From the NCBI GenBank assembly GCA_028714875.1, contig JAQTLN010000016.1, positions 42,484-106,483 on the forward strand: a stretch of 64,000 nt of DNA, in the 5' to 3' direction. The translations under genes and the position numbers were made by a program. Each line of letters starts with the position of its first letter. The stretch's first letter is position 1. This document shows positions 9,361-19,889 of this stretch, in pieces. Source of the DNA: Gallionellaceae bacterium. Its GTDB lineage: Bacteria; Pseudomonadota; Gammaproteobacteria; Burkholderiales; Thiobacillaceae. Below the pieces are notes generated by a model, which did no database searches, was not told the DNA's origin, and saw only the letters and a list, made by a program, of their open reading frames with translations.

Positions 9361-10407
9361 TCAACTAATACTGGCCGGGTTGAAAATATTCATTGCGTCG
9401 AGTCCGCCGGTGAGCACATGGGCGTCGAATCCGCGCTGTGCCATGAGAAAGGCGGCGGTGCTGCTGCGGCGGCCGGTCTGGCAATAGAGGATGTAGGGGC
9501 GCGCCGGGTCCAGCGCCTTGGCGCGCAGGCGCAGCAGGTAGAGCGGCAAATTGAGGCTGCCCTTGAGTGCGCCATGCTTGTATTCGTCTTCCATGCGCAC
9601 GTCGAGCAGCACGGCGCCGCGCCAGCGCACCATCGCCCCAGCCTCGTCGGCCGCCACCTGGTGGACCAGTGGTGCCTGCAACAGGATGCGGAAATCGCTG
9701 GCGGCCAGGCGCATGAGCAGGCCGTTGCTGAGCATGCTGACGGTGGCGTTGCGCGGTTCTCCGGAGATCAACGCATCCTCGCCGAAGCCCTGTCCGGGTT
9801 CCAGGCGCGCCAGCACCACCGGCTTGCCCCCTTTGGTGGATCGCGTCACCTGGGCGCTGCCTTCACGGATCAGGTAGTAGTAGTCGCCCACCTCGCCCTG
9901 GCGGAGTATTTCCTGTCCCGCCACCACCGGCAGAGCCTCGAAGCGGCCGAACAGAGAGTGCAGGTTGGCTGGCGGCACGCGAGAGAAGGACTGGTTGCGC
10001 AGCAGGTCGAACAGCCAACTCGGATCGTCGCCCTCGAATTCGGTCACTTCATAGGAGGTGGCCTGATCGCGCGCCACAAGGCGATCCAGAGCGTCATCGG
10101 CGAATGCCACCACCGCGCAGGGCGTGCGCGCCACGCAGGTATAGAGACGTGGCTTGAGACGGGCGAGCGGGTGGCGCGCGGCATCACCGCCGGCATGGAT
10201 GACCAGGGACGGGGCATCGGCATCCTCGGAGTCCAGCGAGACTTCCCCCTCCAGCAAGTAATAGGTGTCGTGATCCATTTCTTTACGCGCGAACAGCGTC
10301 TGGCCCGGGTCCAGATGCAGCACACGGCCTTGCTGGACGGCGAGTTGCAGGGCTTCGTCGGAAAGCCCGTTGAAGGGGACAAGTTGCGATAGTTGTGTGG
10401 TTTGCAT
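9361..10407 (-). CDS. Tandem cNMP-binding domain protein with active-type rhodanese domain
   Basis: The 348-residue protein has two cyclic-nucleotide-binding-like domains (about 10-110 and 140-245) and a rhodanese domain (about 255-345). The second cNMP domain has a good phosphate-binding cassette (FGEDALISGEPRNATV). The rhodanese loop is CQTGRRS with cysteine 309 as the expected sulphur-accepting residue. It probably couples nucleotide sensing to persulphide or other sulphur chemistry, but no function has been assigned. A paralogue of exactly the same length lies at 17350-18396. It is downstream of the GGDEF-EAL gene on the same strand, separated by about 165 bases. Confidence 0.85.
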   Translation of the reverse strand: MQTTQLSQLVPFNGLSDEALQLAVQQGRVLHLDPGQTLFARKEMDHDTYYLLEGEVSLDSEDADAPSLVIHAGGDAARHPLARLKPRLYTCVARTPCAVVAFADDALDRLVARDQATSYEVTEFEGDDPSWLFDLLRNQSFSRVPPANLHSLFGRFEALPVVAGQEILRQGEVGDYYYLIREGSAQVTRSTKGGKPVVLARLEPGQGFGEDALISGEPRNATVSMLSNGLLMRLAASDFRILLQAPLVHQVAADEAGAMVRWRGAVLLDVRMEDEYKHGALKGSLNLPLYLLRLRAKALDPARPYILYCQTGRRSSTAAFLMAQRGFDAHVLTGGLDAMNIFNPASIS

Positions 10408-10572
10408 GTTCGATTTTCCCTGTACCGCCCCCGGTCGATTGTGGCCTCGGGGGCACCATCCCGAATTTAATGGAATATGTCATGCAAATGGCAATTGGCC
10501 TGCCCACCGGCGCTTCTTGTCCATGGATTGTGGATGGAGAAGATTTCGCCGACATCACAGCGCCGCATTCCG

Positions 10573-12378
10573 CTAACACGTGGTTGCCAGGTGCGGGCTG
10601 GGCGCGGTGAACCGCCCCGACGCCAGGAAGTCCATAAACGCCACCGGCGGCATCGGCTTGCTGAAGAAATAGCCCTGAGCGGAATCGCACTCATGCTGGC
10701 GCAGGAAATCGAGTTGCGCCTGGAGCTCCACGCCTTCCGCCGTCACTTGCAAGCCCAGGTTGTGCGACAAGGCGATCACCGCCAGGGTGATTTCCCGGTC
10801 GCTCTTGTCGCTGAGCAGGTCGCTTACGAAGGAGCGGTCGATCTTCAGTTTGTCGATGGGGAATTTCTTCAGGTAGGCCAGCGAGGAATAGCCGGTGCCG
10901 AAATCGTCGATGACGATGCCCATGCCCAGCGCCTTCAGGTCATGCAGCAGGTTCGCGGCCAGGTCCGGACGTTCCATCAAGGCGCTCTCGGTCACCTCCA
11001 GCTCCAGCTGACCCGCCGCGATCCCGGATTCCAGAAGGAGGCCGTGGATACGCGAGGTCAGGCCGGGCTGGCGGAACTGGCGCGGCGAAATGTTTACGGA
11101 CACCCGCGGCGTCTTCAGGCCCCGCGCCCGCCAGGCGGCGAGATCGCGGCACGCCTGCTGGATCACCCAATCACCGATCTGCACGATGACGCCGGTTTCC
11201 TCCGCGATGGGGATGAACTTGTCCGGCGGGATCAGGCCGCGTTCCGGAGAGTGCCAGCGGATCAGCGCCTCGACACTGGACAGGGTGCCGCTGGCCAGGT
11301 CGAGAATGGGCTGGTAATAGAGCTGAAACTCGTCACGCTCCAGGCTCCCCAGCAAGGTGTTTTCCAGCTCCAGCTTTTCCCGCGCCTGCTCGTTCATGAT
11401 CGGGGCGAAGAATTGCGAATTGCCGCGCCCCCGCGCCTTGGCCTGATACATGGCGGTATCGGCGTTCTGCATAAGCGTATCGGCGCTCTCACCATCTTCC
11501 GGGTAGATGGCGATGCCGATGCTGGCGGCGGCATGGAGATTCTGGGTGCCCACCGTCATGGGCCGGCCGAGCGTGCTGTGGATCTTGGCCGCGACGGCGA
11601 CGGCATTGGCTTCGTCTTCCAGGTTTTCCAGCACCACCACGAACTCGTCGCCGCCCAGGCGCGCCACCGTGTCCACGTCCCGGACGCTGGCGCGCAGACG
11701 ACTGGCCACACTCATCAGCAGGAGATCGCCGGCGGCGTGGCCGAGGGAGTCGTTGACGTTCTTGAAACTGTCCAGATCGATGAACAACACCGCCAGGTGA
11801 TGCCGTCGGCGCTGGGCGTTGGCCATGGCATGCTGGAGCCGGTCGCGCAGCAGCAAACGGTTGGGCAGGCCGGTCAACACGTCGTGATAGGCCAGTTTGC
11901 GTATCCGTTCCTCCGCCTCCTTGCGCGCGGAGACATCCATGAAGCTGGCCACGTAGTAGTCCGCCACGTCGCGGCCCTCCACCTCCATCCCGGGCACTAC
12001 CTTGATGTGCAGCCACTTGGGATAGAGCGAGCCATCCTTGCGCCGGTCCCAGACTTCTCCCGTCCACACGCCCCGCTCGCGCAGGTCACGCCACATGGCC
12101 TGGTAGAAAGCCCTGTCGTGACGCCCGGACTTGAGCAGGCTGGGCGTCTGGCCCACAGCTTCTTCCGAGCTATACCCGGTGAGCTGGCTGAACCCGGGAT
12201 TCACCGCGATGATGCGGTTGTCCTGATCGGTGATCATGATCGCGGCCGGGCTGCTTTCGAACATGGTGGCGAACAGGCGCTGGCAATGCAGCGTCTCCTT
12301 GCTGCCGCCATCGCCGTCTTCACAGCTCACCAGCGCGGTGACGGCGGGGAATGTCGTGTCCATGTCCGTTCCCCTCAC
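10573..12378 (-). CDS. PAS-GGDEF-EAL cyclic-di-GMP signalling protein
   Basis: The 601-residue protein has a PAS domain (about 35-150), a GGDEF domain (about 165-330, LGGDEFVV intact) and an EAL domain (about 340-590, VEALIRW intact). The EAL domain keeps [17 protein letters not shown] and KIDRSFV, so phosphodiesterase activity is likely, and the cyclase motif is also complete. There is no membrane segment. The start ATG overlaps the stop of the upstream chemoreceptor by four bases (ATGA), so the two proteins are translationally coupled. That suggests PAS-sensed signals feed both chemotaxis and c-di-GMP levels. Confidence 0.93.
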   Translation of the reverse strand: MRGTDMDTTFPAVTALVSCEDGDGGSKETLHCQRLFATMFESSPAAIMITDQDNRIIAVNPGFSQLTGYSSEEAVGQTPSLLKSGRHDRAFYQAMWRDLRERGVWTGEVWDRRKDGSLYPKWLHIKVVPGMEVEGRDVADYYVASFMDVSARKEAEERIRKLAYHDVLTGLPNRLLLRDRLQHAMANAQRRRHHLAVLFIDLDSFKNVNDSLGHAAGDLLLMSVASRLRASVRDVDTVARLGGDEFVVVLENLEDEANAVAVAAKIHSTLGRPMTVGTQNLHAAASIGIAIYPEDGESADTLMQNADTAMYQAKARGRGNSQFFAPIMNEQAREKLELENTLLGSLERDEFQLYYQPILDLASGTLSSVEALIRWHSPERGLIPPDKFIPIAEETGVIVQIGDWVIQQACRDLAAWRARGLKTPRVSVNISPRQFRQPGLTSRIHGLLLESGIAAGQLELEVTESALMERPDLAANLLHDLKALGMGIVIDDFGTGYSSLAYLKKFPIDKLKIDRSFVSDLLSDKSDREITLAVIALSHNLGLQVTAEGVELQAQLDFLRQHECDSAQGYFFSKPMPPVAFMDFLASGRFTAPSPHLATTC

Positions 12379-14486
12379 ACCTGGAATCGTGCCGCGTCCA
12401 TGCGTAGTTGCCGCGCCGTTTCCGAGAGCCGTTGCGCGGACGAGGAGGTTTTCCGCGCCACGGCGCTATTCTGTTCGCACATCTGCGCGATACGCTCCAC
12501 ATTCTTGGCGATGTCCTGGGAGGCGACGCCCTGCTCCTTGAGGGCCAGGGCGATGTCGTCGACGGATTGCACCACCCGGTTGGCGTTCTCCTGGATGCCG
12601 ATGACGGAATTGCCCGCCTCATGGGTGGTGTTCACGCCCTCGCCGACCCGCGCCATGCTCGCTTCCATCTCCGCCACCGCCTTCTGGGCGCCGCTCTGGA
12701 TGCGTTCGATCATCTGGGTGATCTGCACGGTGGAGTTCCCGGTGCGTTCCGCCAGCTTGCGCACCTCGTCGGCCACCACCGCGAAACCACGCCCCTGCTC
12801 GCCCGCCCGCGCCGCCTCGATGGCGGCGTTGAGCGCCAACAGATTGGTCTGATCGGCGATCTCCTTGATGACCCCGACGATGGCGGATATCTCGTTGGAA
12901 TGGCTTTCCAGATCGCGAATGGCGTTGGCCGAATTGCCCACGGTTTCGGCGATGCCGCGCATCTCGGCGGCGGCGCGATGGATCACCGCGCCGCCCTGTT
13001 CGGAAGCTTCGCCGGACGCCTTCGAGAGGGCATGCGCCGCGTGGGCATGTTCCCCCACCTGGTCTATCGACACCGACATCTGCTCCACCGCCGCCGCCAT
13101 GCTGGAGGCGGACTCCGACTGCTCCTCGGCGGAACGCGCGGCGGTGCCGGCCGCGCCACTGAGTTCAGTCGAGGCCTCGCTCAGGATCTCGGCCTTGCCG
13201 CGGATGGAGTAGACCATCTCGAACAGGTTGTCGCGCATGCGCGTGAGCTGGGTCAGCAGTTCCCCGACTTCGTCGCCGCGCCCACCGGGTAGCCGGGTCT
13301 TGAGGTCGCCCTGGGCGATGGCGCGGGCGGCGTCGCAAGCCGCGCGCACCGGGCGCACGATGGTGTTGCTCAGCGTCCAGGCGGCGACGATCAACAACAG
13401 GGTCGCCAGGAGCATCAGGCCGGAGCTGGCATCGCGAACCATCTGGAAGCGTTCCCCGGCGCGCAGGTATTCCGCCTTGGCTTCATTGGCCTGCAGCGCC
13501 ATGAGCTGGTCGAGGGCGTGCCTGACCTCGCCCCCCACGCCCTGGTCCTCACGCAAAAAGGCGGTGAAAGGCGCGCTATCGAAGCGCCCGTCGCGCATCT
13601 CCTCCACCGCCGGGCGCAGATAGCCGCGCACATACTCCGCGCGCTTCTCGCTGAAGACAGTGGCCAGCGCCTCTTCCTCGGGGGTCAACGTGGTGACCAT
13701 ATAGGCCTTCCAGAGCCGGTCTATTTCCAGCCGGTTGTGCTCGATGCGTTCCAGGTGAACCGTCGCGTCACCCGCCGGCAACCCGGCGAACGCGCCCGGG
13801 GCGGATTGGTAGCCGCGCAACACCTCGGCCACGTTTTCGTTGAGGAGTTTCTGGATCTGCGCCAGGTCGCGTAGCGGCACGGTGCGATCCTCGTAGACCG
13901 ATTTCAAACCCGCCATGTCCTGCCGCATCTGGTACAGCGTATTGCCACCCAGTACCAGGATGAACAGCAAAGCCAGGGCGTTCATCAGCCACAGCTTGCG
14001 ACTGATCCGGATGTTCCCGAGCAGCCGCGCGACCCGGAGCCGGATTCCGCTCATGTAAACCTGGCCGCGATAAAGGCGGGCGGGGCCGCGGCCTTCCCGC
14101 ATGTCCTTGTAGAGAGTCTCCGCGGCGGCGACTTCATCCCGCGCCGGCGTCTGCCGCACCGACATGTAGCCCCCATCGGCGAGGGGGGTGACGCTGGCCC
14201 GCACCCAGTAATGGTCGCCATCCTTGCGGCGATTCTTCACCAGCCCGCTCCAGCTCATCCCGGACTTGATGGTCTCCCACAGGTCGCGGAAGGCCTCGGC
14301 CGGCATGTCCGGGTGGCGCAGCAGGTTGTGCGGTTGCCCCAGCAGTTCGTCTTCTTCGTAGCCGCAGGAGTCCAGGAAATCCTGATTGACGAAGGTCATC
14401 CGCCCCTTGGCGTCAGTCTTGGAAATGATGGCGGTGCCAGCCTCCAGCGCGTATTCACGGTGGCTGACGGGATTGTTCAGGCGCAT
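12375..14486 (-). CDS. Aer-type PAS methyl-accepting chemotaxis protein
   Basis: This 703-residue receptor starts with a cytoplasmic PAS domain (about 15-110) with the Aer-like run [21 protein letters not shown]. Two transmembrane helices follow (about 166-186 and 352-372), flanking a helical periplasmic domain of about 165 residues. Next come a HAMP domain and a long signalling coiled coil. The hairpin tip ([22 protein letters not shown]) is canonical for CheA/CheW contact. The PAS domain resembles FAD-binding redox sensors, but unlike Aer there is also a large periplasmic domain. It overlaps the STAS gene upstream by 10 bases and the GGDEF-EAL gene downstream by 4, forming a tight three-gene unit. 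Confidence 0.92.
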   Translation of the reverse strand: MRLNNPVSHREYALEAGTAIISKTDAKGRMTFVNQDFLDSCGYEEDELLGQPHNLLRHPDMPAEAFRDLWETIKSGMSWSGLVKNRRKDGDHYWVRASVTPLADGGYMSVRQTPARDEVAAAETLYKDMREGRGPARLYRGQVYMSGIRLRVARLLGNIRISRKLWLMNALALLFILVLGGNTLYQMRQDMAGLKSVYEDRTVPLRDLAQIQKLLNENVAEVLRGYQSAPGAFAGLPAGDATVHLERIEHNRLEIDRLWKAYMVTTLTPEEEALATVFSEKRAEYVRGYLRPAVEEMRDGRFDSAPFTAFLREDQGVGGEVRHALDQLMALQANEAKAEYLRAGERFQMVRDASSGLMLLATLLLIVAAWTLSNTIVRPVRAACDAARAIAQGDLKTRLPGGRGDEVGELLTQLTRMRDNLFEMVYSIRGKAEILSEASTELSGAAGTAARSAEEQSESASSMAAAVEQMSVSIDQVGEHAHAAHALSKASGEASEQGGAVIHRAAAEMRGIAETVGNSANAIRDLESHSNEISAIVGVIKEIADQTNLLALNAAIEAARAGEQGRGFAVVADEVRKLAERTGNSTVQITQMIERIQSGAQKAVAEMEASMARVGEGVNTTHEAGNSVIGIQENANRVVQSVDDIALALKEQGVASQDIAKNVERIAQMCEQNSAVARKTSSSAQRLSETARQLRMDAARFQV

Positions 14487-14830
14487 GGGGTTTCTCCTCT
14501 ATTTGCGGGTTCCCGACCTTGGGCTTGCAGTTGAAATGATCGATCGAGATGCGCCAGGCGCAGGAGTTGGCCCACCTCCGGGTCGGCATAAAGGATGACC
14601 GCGTTGCCGTCGGTCACCCGGTATCGGCCTTTGAGATAAAGCATGGTGCCGAAGCCCACGGTATGCAGCATCCGGGTCTGGGTGAGATCGAATACCAGCC
14701 GTTTCGGCAGGCCTTTCCTGTCTTCGCGACAGTGGCGCAGGCAGTCCCTCGCCACGTCGACATCAAAGATTTCACCGATACGTATGCGCCATTCCCGCGC
14801 CGACGCTTCCATCAAAAAGGGGGGATTCAT
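14477..14830 (-). CDS. STAS-domain protein (anti-sigma-antagonist-like)
   Basis: A small single-domain STAS protein of about 117 residues. The strand-helix motif [20 protein letters not shown] matches the STAS core that normally reads D-S-S-G; here the phosphoacceptor position appears to be a threonine (LHTVG). The start chosen is the ATG at 14830, preceded by GGAAG; an upstream in-frame ATG at 14854 would add eight residues. It overlaps the chemoreceptor start and is the first gene of the STAS-MCP-GGDEF/EAL unit. A role as a phosphorylation-controlled partner switch in this signalling unit is inferred; no kinase or phosphatase partner is visible beside it. Confidence 0.75.
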   Translation of the reverse strand: MNPPFLMEASAREWRIRIGEIFDVDVARDCLRHCREDRKGLPKRLVFDLTQTRMLHTVGFGTMLYLKGRYRVTDGNAVILYADPEVGQLLRLAHLDRSFQLQAQGREPANRGETPCA

Positions 14831-15115
14831 GATTCCAACTTCCCGATTAAGCACGCCAGCGCCAGACGAATAGCGTCAGGCATGGCGCGACACCACGCGC
14901 ACGGCAACGCATGACCCGACAAACGGGTAAATGACTCGGGCGGGAATCGGCCCATCAGGTAGTGGCCGCGAGGGGCTGGGCGGCGGGCGTCTGGTGACCG
15001 CGGCGGCCGTGCTGGGCCGAGGTGACGAGGGTATTACGGGGTAATTACCGGCGGTATTATCCGGGACAAACTTTGGTAGATTTCGGGATATGCCTTAATA
15101 ACTTGTCGTGATACT
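14831..15115. other. Intergenic gap between the STAS gene and the ANTAR regulator gene
   Basis: No gene is supported in these about 285 bases. The interval must hold the promoter of the STAS-MCP-GGDEF/EAL unit and the 3' end of the kinase/ANTAR transcript. A short inverted pair around CCGGCGGTATTATCCGG (about 15049-15064) is present, but no T-run follows, so no terminator is called. Confidence 0.4.
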
Positions 15116-15721
15116 TCAGCGCTTGCTATCAGCCACGCCGTCCAGCACGCCATTGGTGGTTTCCACGGCGGCAATCAGATCCTCCGCGACTTCGTTGATC
15201 TTGCGCCGCTGCTCGCGCGCGCGATTACGCAGCAATTCAAACGCGGCCTGCCGGTCGAGCCCCTTGCGGACCATGATGATGCCCACCGCCGTGCGTGTCT
15301 TTTGCTCCACCTGAAGGGCCCGCTCAAGCCGTTCGTTGCCGCCGCGCAGGGCATCGATGTCCTTGCCACGAGCGAGGGCCGCCTCGATGAATGGCACCAG
15401 CTGCTGTGTATCCACCGGCTTGACCAAATAGCCGAGGGCACCGGCCTCGCTGGCTTGTCGCACCACCGTCTCATCGCTGTAGGCGGACAGGAACACGAAT
15501 GGGGGGTCGCCGCCCCGCTTCAGTGTCTGAGCCAGTTCCAGGCCAGAGCGGCCCGGCATGCGCACATCCAGCACAGCCAGATCATATGGCCCTTCACCGA
15601 TCAGTTTCAGCGCCTCATCGGCGGACTGCGCGGCGCCAACCCGGTAACCCCGGTCGCGCAGGCCCTCCGCCAACAGGTTAAGAACCACCCGATCATCGTC
15701 GACGAGCAACACGCTTTTCAT
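15116..15721 (-). CDS. ANTAR-domain response regulator (NasT/AmiR/EutV type)
   Basis: The 201-residue protein has an N-terminal receiver domain (about 1-120) with VLLVDDDRVV, the phosphoacceptor region LAVLDVRMPG and the VKPVD lysine loop. A coiled linker and a C-terminal ANTAR domain (about 135-195) follow, containing RTAVGIIMVRKGLDRQAAFELLRNRAREQRRKI. ANTAR proteins bind paired hexaloop hairpins in leader RNAs and prevent transcription termination. The ATG overlaps the kinase stop by four bases, so the kinase is its cognate partner. A plausible target is the leader of the nitrate-type transporter at 58.9-59.1 kb in this window; this is inference. Confidence 0.9.
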   Translation of the reverse strand: MKSVLLVDDDRVVLNLLAEGLRDRGYRVGAAQSADEALKLIGEGPYDLAVLDVRMPGRSGLELAQTLKRGGDPPFVFLSAYSDETVVRQASEAGALGYLVKPVDTQQLVPFIEAALARGKDIDALRGGNERLERALQVEQKTRTAVGIIMVRKGLDRQAAFELLRNRAREQRRKINEVAEDLIAAVETTNGVLDGVADSKR

Positions 15722-17259
15722 GCTTCCACCTTTTGTTCAGTTCGTGGCGCCAGGATCGGGGGCTCGATGCGCATCTCCGTCACCACATCCCCACCCTCCT
15801 GACGCAGATCGAGGCTGACCCCATGGGTAGGCAGCAACGCCAGCACCAAACCCAGGCCGGTACCCAGGCCTTTGTTCCGGGCAAAATCGAACCCGGATGG
15901 CAGACGACCTGGATTGCTGATGCGCACACGGCCCACGGCAACCTCCTGGGATAAGGTCACCGATACGCCGGCCTGTTCCGATTCGGGCTTCAGGTGCTTG
16001 ACCGCGTTGCTGACCAGTTCATTCAGAATCAGCGCCATGGCCACGGTCTCGCTTTCCTGGAGGCGCGGCGAGCCACCGCCTTTCGCGATGCCTTTTACCC
16101 GCACGGGCACTCCTCCGATGTCGGAGATACCGCGGCAGATGGCCGGCAGCAGTTCGCACAACATCACACCATGCTGATTGACGCCGCCATGCAGGCCGTG
16201 CACCACGGCAATGGATTGCACCTGATTGATGGCGGACTCCAGCATCGGCGCGGCTTCGGGATGTTTGGCGGCATCGCGCCGCAGCAACCCCACCACGGTT
16301 TGCAGATTGTTCTTGATGCGATGATGCACCTCGCGGATCAGGGCATCCCGCTGTGCCAGGACATCCTCCAGATGAGCCCGCTCCAGGCGCCGGTTCGTGC
16401 TCGTCAACATCCCCAGGGCGAGGAACGACATGCCGATAACCGTGATGAAACCGTGCAATGGCCGCACCCATTGTGGGTCCGACGACATCGCCATGGCCCA
16501 GTGTCCCCAATTCGCATTCGCCGCCAATACGGCATAGATCCAGGCCAGGGCCAGCGCGACCACTCGCACCTCCGCGCGCAAGGCCAGCCAGAGCAGGAAG
16601 GGCATGAGCGGGTAAGGACGCAGGGACGCGGCTGGCAAACCAAAGAGCTCTGGATTCGCCAGTAGCAGCGAGCCCAGCCCCAGGCCAAGCAGCGCCACCC
16701 CGGTCTCCACACGCGGCGTGAATAGGCCGGTGTTGTCCGTGTTGCGCCAACAGAGCATGAGCGGGGCGAATACCAGCACCCCATCCAACTGGCTCAGCAA
16801 CAGGGCGGAGGCCTGCCAGGCAAGATCGAGCTCCCAGAATCCATTGACCTCCCGCAGCGCCAGATAAGCCAGGGGCAAGGCCGCCAGTCCGCCCAGCAGC
16901 CCTCCCGACAACACCAGTCGGAACAGGTCGCCAATCTGATTGAAGCTCTTTGTGACACCCGCCCAACGCAGCAAAAACCAGCTCAGTGTGGCCTGAACGG
17001 CTATGGCCAGCCCCAGCCATAGGGCCGGCATGGCTCGTGTTTCCTGGAACGCTGCCGCCAGCGCGGTGCCCAGGGCGGCCGCCGGAATGACGCGCCAGCC
17101 CCACAGCACCACCGCCGCCACAGCCACGCCGGCGGGCGGCCAGAACAGCGCGGGCGCCATCGCCGAACCGACCAGCGCATAGGCCAGGAGGCCGCTCAGC
17201 AGGCAGGCCGTGGCCGTGAATGCCCACTGGAAAAGCGGATACCGGAATAGCTGCGACAT
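15718..17259 (-). CDS. MASE1 / HisKA_2 sensor histidine kinase
   Basis: This 513-residue kinase has an N-terminal integral membrane region of about 8 helices (residues 10-290) resembling MASE1. It has a HisKA_2-type phosphoacceptor helix (EVHHRIKNNLQTVVGLLRRD, histidine about residue 312) and a HATPase domain with NELVSNAVKHL and GLGTGLGLVLALL. HisKA_2 kinases such as EutW and PdtaS typically partner ANTAR regulators, matching the next gene. The signal is unknown because MASE1 ligands are not established. It is the first gene of a two-gene operon. Confidence 0.88.
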   Translation of the reverse strand: MSQLFRYPLFQWAFTATACLLSGLLAYALVGSAMAPALFWPPAGVAVAAVVLWGWRVIPAAALGTALAAAFQETRAMPALWLGLAIAVQATLSWFLLRWAGVTKSFNQIGDLFRLVLSGGLLGGLAALPLAYLALREVNGFWELDLAWQASALLLSQLDGVLVFAPLMLCWRNTDNTGLFTPRVETGVALLGLGLGSLLLANPELFGLPAASLRPYPLMPFLLWLALRAEVRVVALALAWIYAVLAANANWGHWAMAMSSDPQWVRPLHGFITVIGMSFLALGMLTSTNRRLERAHLEDVLAQRDALIREVHHRIKNNLQTVVGLLRRDAAKHPEAAPMLESAINQVQSIAVVHGLHGGVNQHGVMLCELLPAICRGISDIGGVPVRVKGIAKGGGSPRLQESETVAMALILNELVSNAVKHLKPESEQAGVSVTLSQEVAVGRVRISNPGRLPSGFDFARNKGLGTGLGLVLALLPTHGVSLDLRQEGGDVVTEMRIEPPILAPRTEQKVEA

Positions 17260-17349
17260 GAGGAATACAGGACAGGATTACGCTTAGGCATAAGTATCGC
17301 CCAGTACGGAGCGCCCAAGGAGCCGCTTTAAGCCGCCCCACTCATTTAC

Positions 17350-18396
17350 TCAGGCAGCGCCCTTGTCGTTGGATTGCTTCAGCGCGCTGAGCCCTCCCGC
17401 CAGGACGCGCGCGTCGAGGCCGCGTTGCGAGAGGATGAAGGCGGCTATGCTGCTACGCCGGTCGGTGTCGCTGATCAGAATATGGAGACGTTGCCTGTCC
17501 AGCGCGCCGATCTTGAGGCGCAGCAGGCACAGCGGGACGTTGACGCTGCCCTTGATATTGCCCTGCTTGAATTCATCGGCCACGCGCACGTCGATCAGGT
17601 CGGCTTTACCGCCTTGCAGCAACGTCATGGCTTCCGTGGCGGTTACCTGGCGTACCAGCGGCTCCTTCAGCAGCGTATCGAAGTCGTCGGCGGACAGGCC
17701 CATGATCAGGCCGTCGCTCACCATGCTCACCGTGGCCCTGCGCGCGGCATGCGCGATCAGGGCTTCTTCGCCGAAACCGTCTCCCGGCCCCAGTTTCGCC
17801 AGCACCGTCTCCTGCCCGACTTCATTGTGCCGCGACACCTGGGCCTGGCCTTCGCGGATCAGGTAGTAATGGTCGCCGACGGGGTCGTCCTGGCGGATGA
17901 CCACCTGGCCGGCGGTGACCGAAATCGGGTGAAAACGGGTGAACAGGGCATGCAGATTGGCTGGCGGCACGCGGGAAAAAGCGGGATTGCGCAGCAGATC
18001 GAACATCCAGTAGGGGTCGTTGCCCTCGAATTCCTGAACGGCATAGGCGGTGGTCTGGTCTTGCGCGATCAGTTTGTCCAGCGCCGCTTCGTCGAAGGCG
18101 GCAATGCGGCAGAGGGTCTGCGCCACGGCGGAATAACGGCGTGGTTTCAGACGCGCCAGGGGGTGGCGGGCGGCTTCGCTGCCGGCGTGGATCAGCAGCG
18201 GCGGTGAGCCGTCACCGGTGTCCAGGGAGATCCTGCCTTCGAGCAGGTAATAGCGTAGTGGGTCGGCATCGCCGCGCTGGAACAGTGCTTGCCCGATCGT
18301 CAGGCGAACCTCGCCGACCAGTCCCTCCACTTGGGTCAGGGCTTCGGCGGAAAGACTGTTGAGCGGGACAAAGCCGGTGACATGGGTGCTATCCAT
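17350..18396 (-). CDS. Tandem cNMP-binding/rhodanese paralogue with catalytic Cys replaced by Ser
   Basis: This protein is 348 residues long, the same as its paralogue at 9361-10407, and aligns with it nearly without gaps. Two cNMP-binding-like domains (about 10-110 and 140-245) and a rhodanese fold (about 255-345) are present. The shared segments MFDLLRNPAFSRVPPANLHALF and HPLARLKPR are nearly identical to the other copy. The rhodanese loop reads SDTDRRS, so the catalytic cysteine at position 309 has become serine. It therefore cannot act as a sulphurtransferase by the usual mechanism and may be a regulatory or binding version. It follows ubiD on the opposite side of a short gap but is on the same strand. 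Confidence 0.85.
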   Translation of the reverse strand: MDSTHVTGFVPLNSLSAEALTQVEGLVGEVRLTIGQALFQRGDADPLRYYLLEGRISLDTGDGSPPLLIHAGSEAARHPLARLKPRRYSAVAQTLCRIAAFDEAALDKLIAQDQTTAYAVQEFEGNDPYWMFDLLRNPAFSRVPPANLHALFTRFHPISVTAGQVVIRQDDPVGDHYYLIREGQAQVSRHNEVGQETVLAKLGPGDGFGEEALIAHAARRATVSMVSDGLIMGLSADDFDTLLKEPLVRQVTATEAMTLLQGGKADLIDVRVADEFKQGNIKGSVNVPLCLLRLKIGALDRQRLHILISDTDRRSSIAAFILSQRGLDARVLAGGLSALKQSNDKGAA

Positions 18397-18405
18397 CGCG
18401 CCCGG

Positions 18406-19884
18406 TCACCTTGCCCCGGAGTCGAGGCCCAGTTCGGGCCAGAGTGCATCGATTTTCTGTTTCACGGCATCGCTCATCTTGATAGGTGTTCCCCACTCGC
18501 GGTGGGTTTCTCCCGGCCATTTGTTGGTGGCGTCGATGCCCATTTTACTGCCCAAACCGGATACCGGGCTCGCGAAATCCAGGTAATCAATCGGGGTGTT
18601 TTCCACTAGCAAAGTGTCGCGCGCGGGATCGACGCGGGTGGTGAGCGCCCACATGACGTCGTTCCAGTCGCGCACGTTCACGTCGTCGTCGGTGACGATG
18701 ATGAACTTGGTGTACATGAACTGGCGCAGGAAGCTCCAGATGCCGAACATCACCCGTTTGGCGTGGCCGGGGTATTGCTTCTTCATACTCACCACCGCCA
18801 TGCGGTAGGAACAGCCTTCCGGCGGCAGGTAGAAGTCGGTGATCTCGGGAAACTGCTTTTGCAGGAGTGGCACGAATACTTCGTTCAGCGCCACGCCAAG
18901 GATGGCCGGCTCGTCCGGCGGCTTGCCGGTGTAGGTGGAGTGGTAGATCGCGTCGCGGCGCAGGGTGATGCGCTCGACCGTGAATACCGGGAAGGTTTCC
19001 CGCTCGTTGTAGTAGCCGGTGTGATCGCCGAAGGGGCCTTCCAGGGCGGTTTCGCCCGGGTGGATGACGCCTTCCAGGACGATCTCGGCGCTCGCCGGCA
19101 CTTGCAGATCGCTGCCCAGCGCTTTGGAAACCTCGGTTTTGGCGCCGCGCAGCAGGCCGGCGAACTGGTATTCCGAGAGCGAGTCCGGCACCGGCGTCAC
19201 CGCGCCCAGGATGGTGGCCGGATCGGCGCCTATGGCCACGCAGACCGGGAACGGCTTGCCCGGGTGGGCGGCCTGGAACTCATGGAAATCGAGGGCGCCG
19301 CCGCGATGCGCCAGCCAGCGCATGATCAGCTTGTTGGGGCCGATGACCTGTTGCCGGTAGATACCCAGATTCTGCCGCGGCTTGTGCGGCCCTTTGGTGA
19401 TGACCAGGCCCCAGGTCAGCAGCGGCCCGATGTCACCGGGCCAGCAGGTCTGGATCGGCAGGCGCGCCAGATCCACATCCTTGCCTTCCCACACCACATC
19501 TTGGCAGGCGGGCGAGCGCACGACTGATGGGGTCATGTTGAGCACCTGCTTCAACACCGGCCATTTGTCCCAGGCGTCTTTCAGGCCGCGCGGCGGTTCC
19601 GGCTCTTTCAGATACGCAAGCAGCTTGCCGATCTCGCGCAACCGCGCCGGGTCTTCCTCGCCCATGCCCAGCGCCACTCGCTTCACCGTGCCGAACAGGT
19701 TGGCCAACACCGGGATGTCGTAGCCCTTGGGATTCTCGAACAGCAGGGCGGGACCGCCGGCGCGCAGCACACGGTCACCGATTTCGGTCATTTCCAGATT
19801 CGGGTCGACCAAGGCGGAGATGCGCTTGAGTTCGCCGCGTGCTTCAAGTTGCGCGATGAAGTCGCGCAGATCGGCATAACGCAT
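18406..19884 (-). CDS. ubiD: 4-hydroxy-3-polyprenylbenzoate decarboxylase UbiD
   Basis: The 492-residue protein is a full-length UbiD, the prenylated-FMN-dependent decarboxylase of ubiquinone synthesis. It begins [22 protein letters not shown], the standard N-terminus. Conserved blocks include [23 protein letters not shown] and the catalytic-region sequence [12 protein letters not shown] ... [11 protein letters not shown]. The frame stays open to 20361, but that extension overlaps the lipoprotein gene and lacks UbiD similarity, so the ATG at 19884 is used. It needs the flavin prenyltransferase UbiX, which is not in this window. A lipoprotein gene ends five bases upstream. Confidence 0.95.
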   Translation of the reverse strand: MRYADLRDFIAQLEARGELKRISALVDPNLEMTEIGDRVLRAGGPALLFENPKGYDIPVLANLFGTVKRVALGMGEEDPARLREIGKLLAYLKEPEPPRGLKDAWDKWPVLKQVLNMTPSVVRSPACQDVVWEGKDVDLARLPIQTCWPGDIGPLLTWGLVITKGPHKPRQNLGIYRQQVIGPNKLIMRWLAHRGGALDFHEFQAAHPGKPFPVCVAIGADPATILGAVTPVPDSLSEYQFAGLLRGAKTEVSKALGSDLQVPASAEIVLEGVIHPGETALEGPFGDHTGYYNERETFPVFTVERITLRRDAIYHSTYTGKPPDEPAILGVALNEVFVPLLQKQFPEITDFYLPPEGCSYRMAVVSMKKQYPGHAKRVMFGIWSFLRQFMYTKFIIVTDDDVNVRDWNDVMWALTTRVDPARDTLLVENTPIDYLDFASPVSGLGSKMGIDATNKWPGETHREWGTPIKMSDAVKQKIDALWPELGLDSGAR

Positions 19885-19889
19885 GGGGA

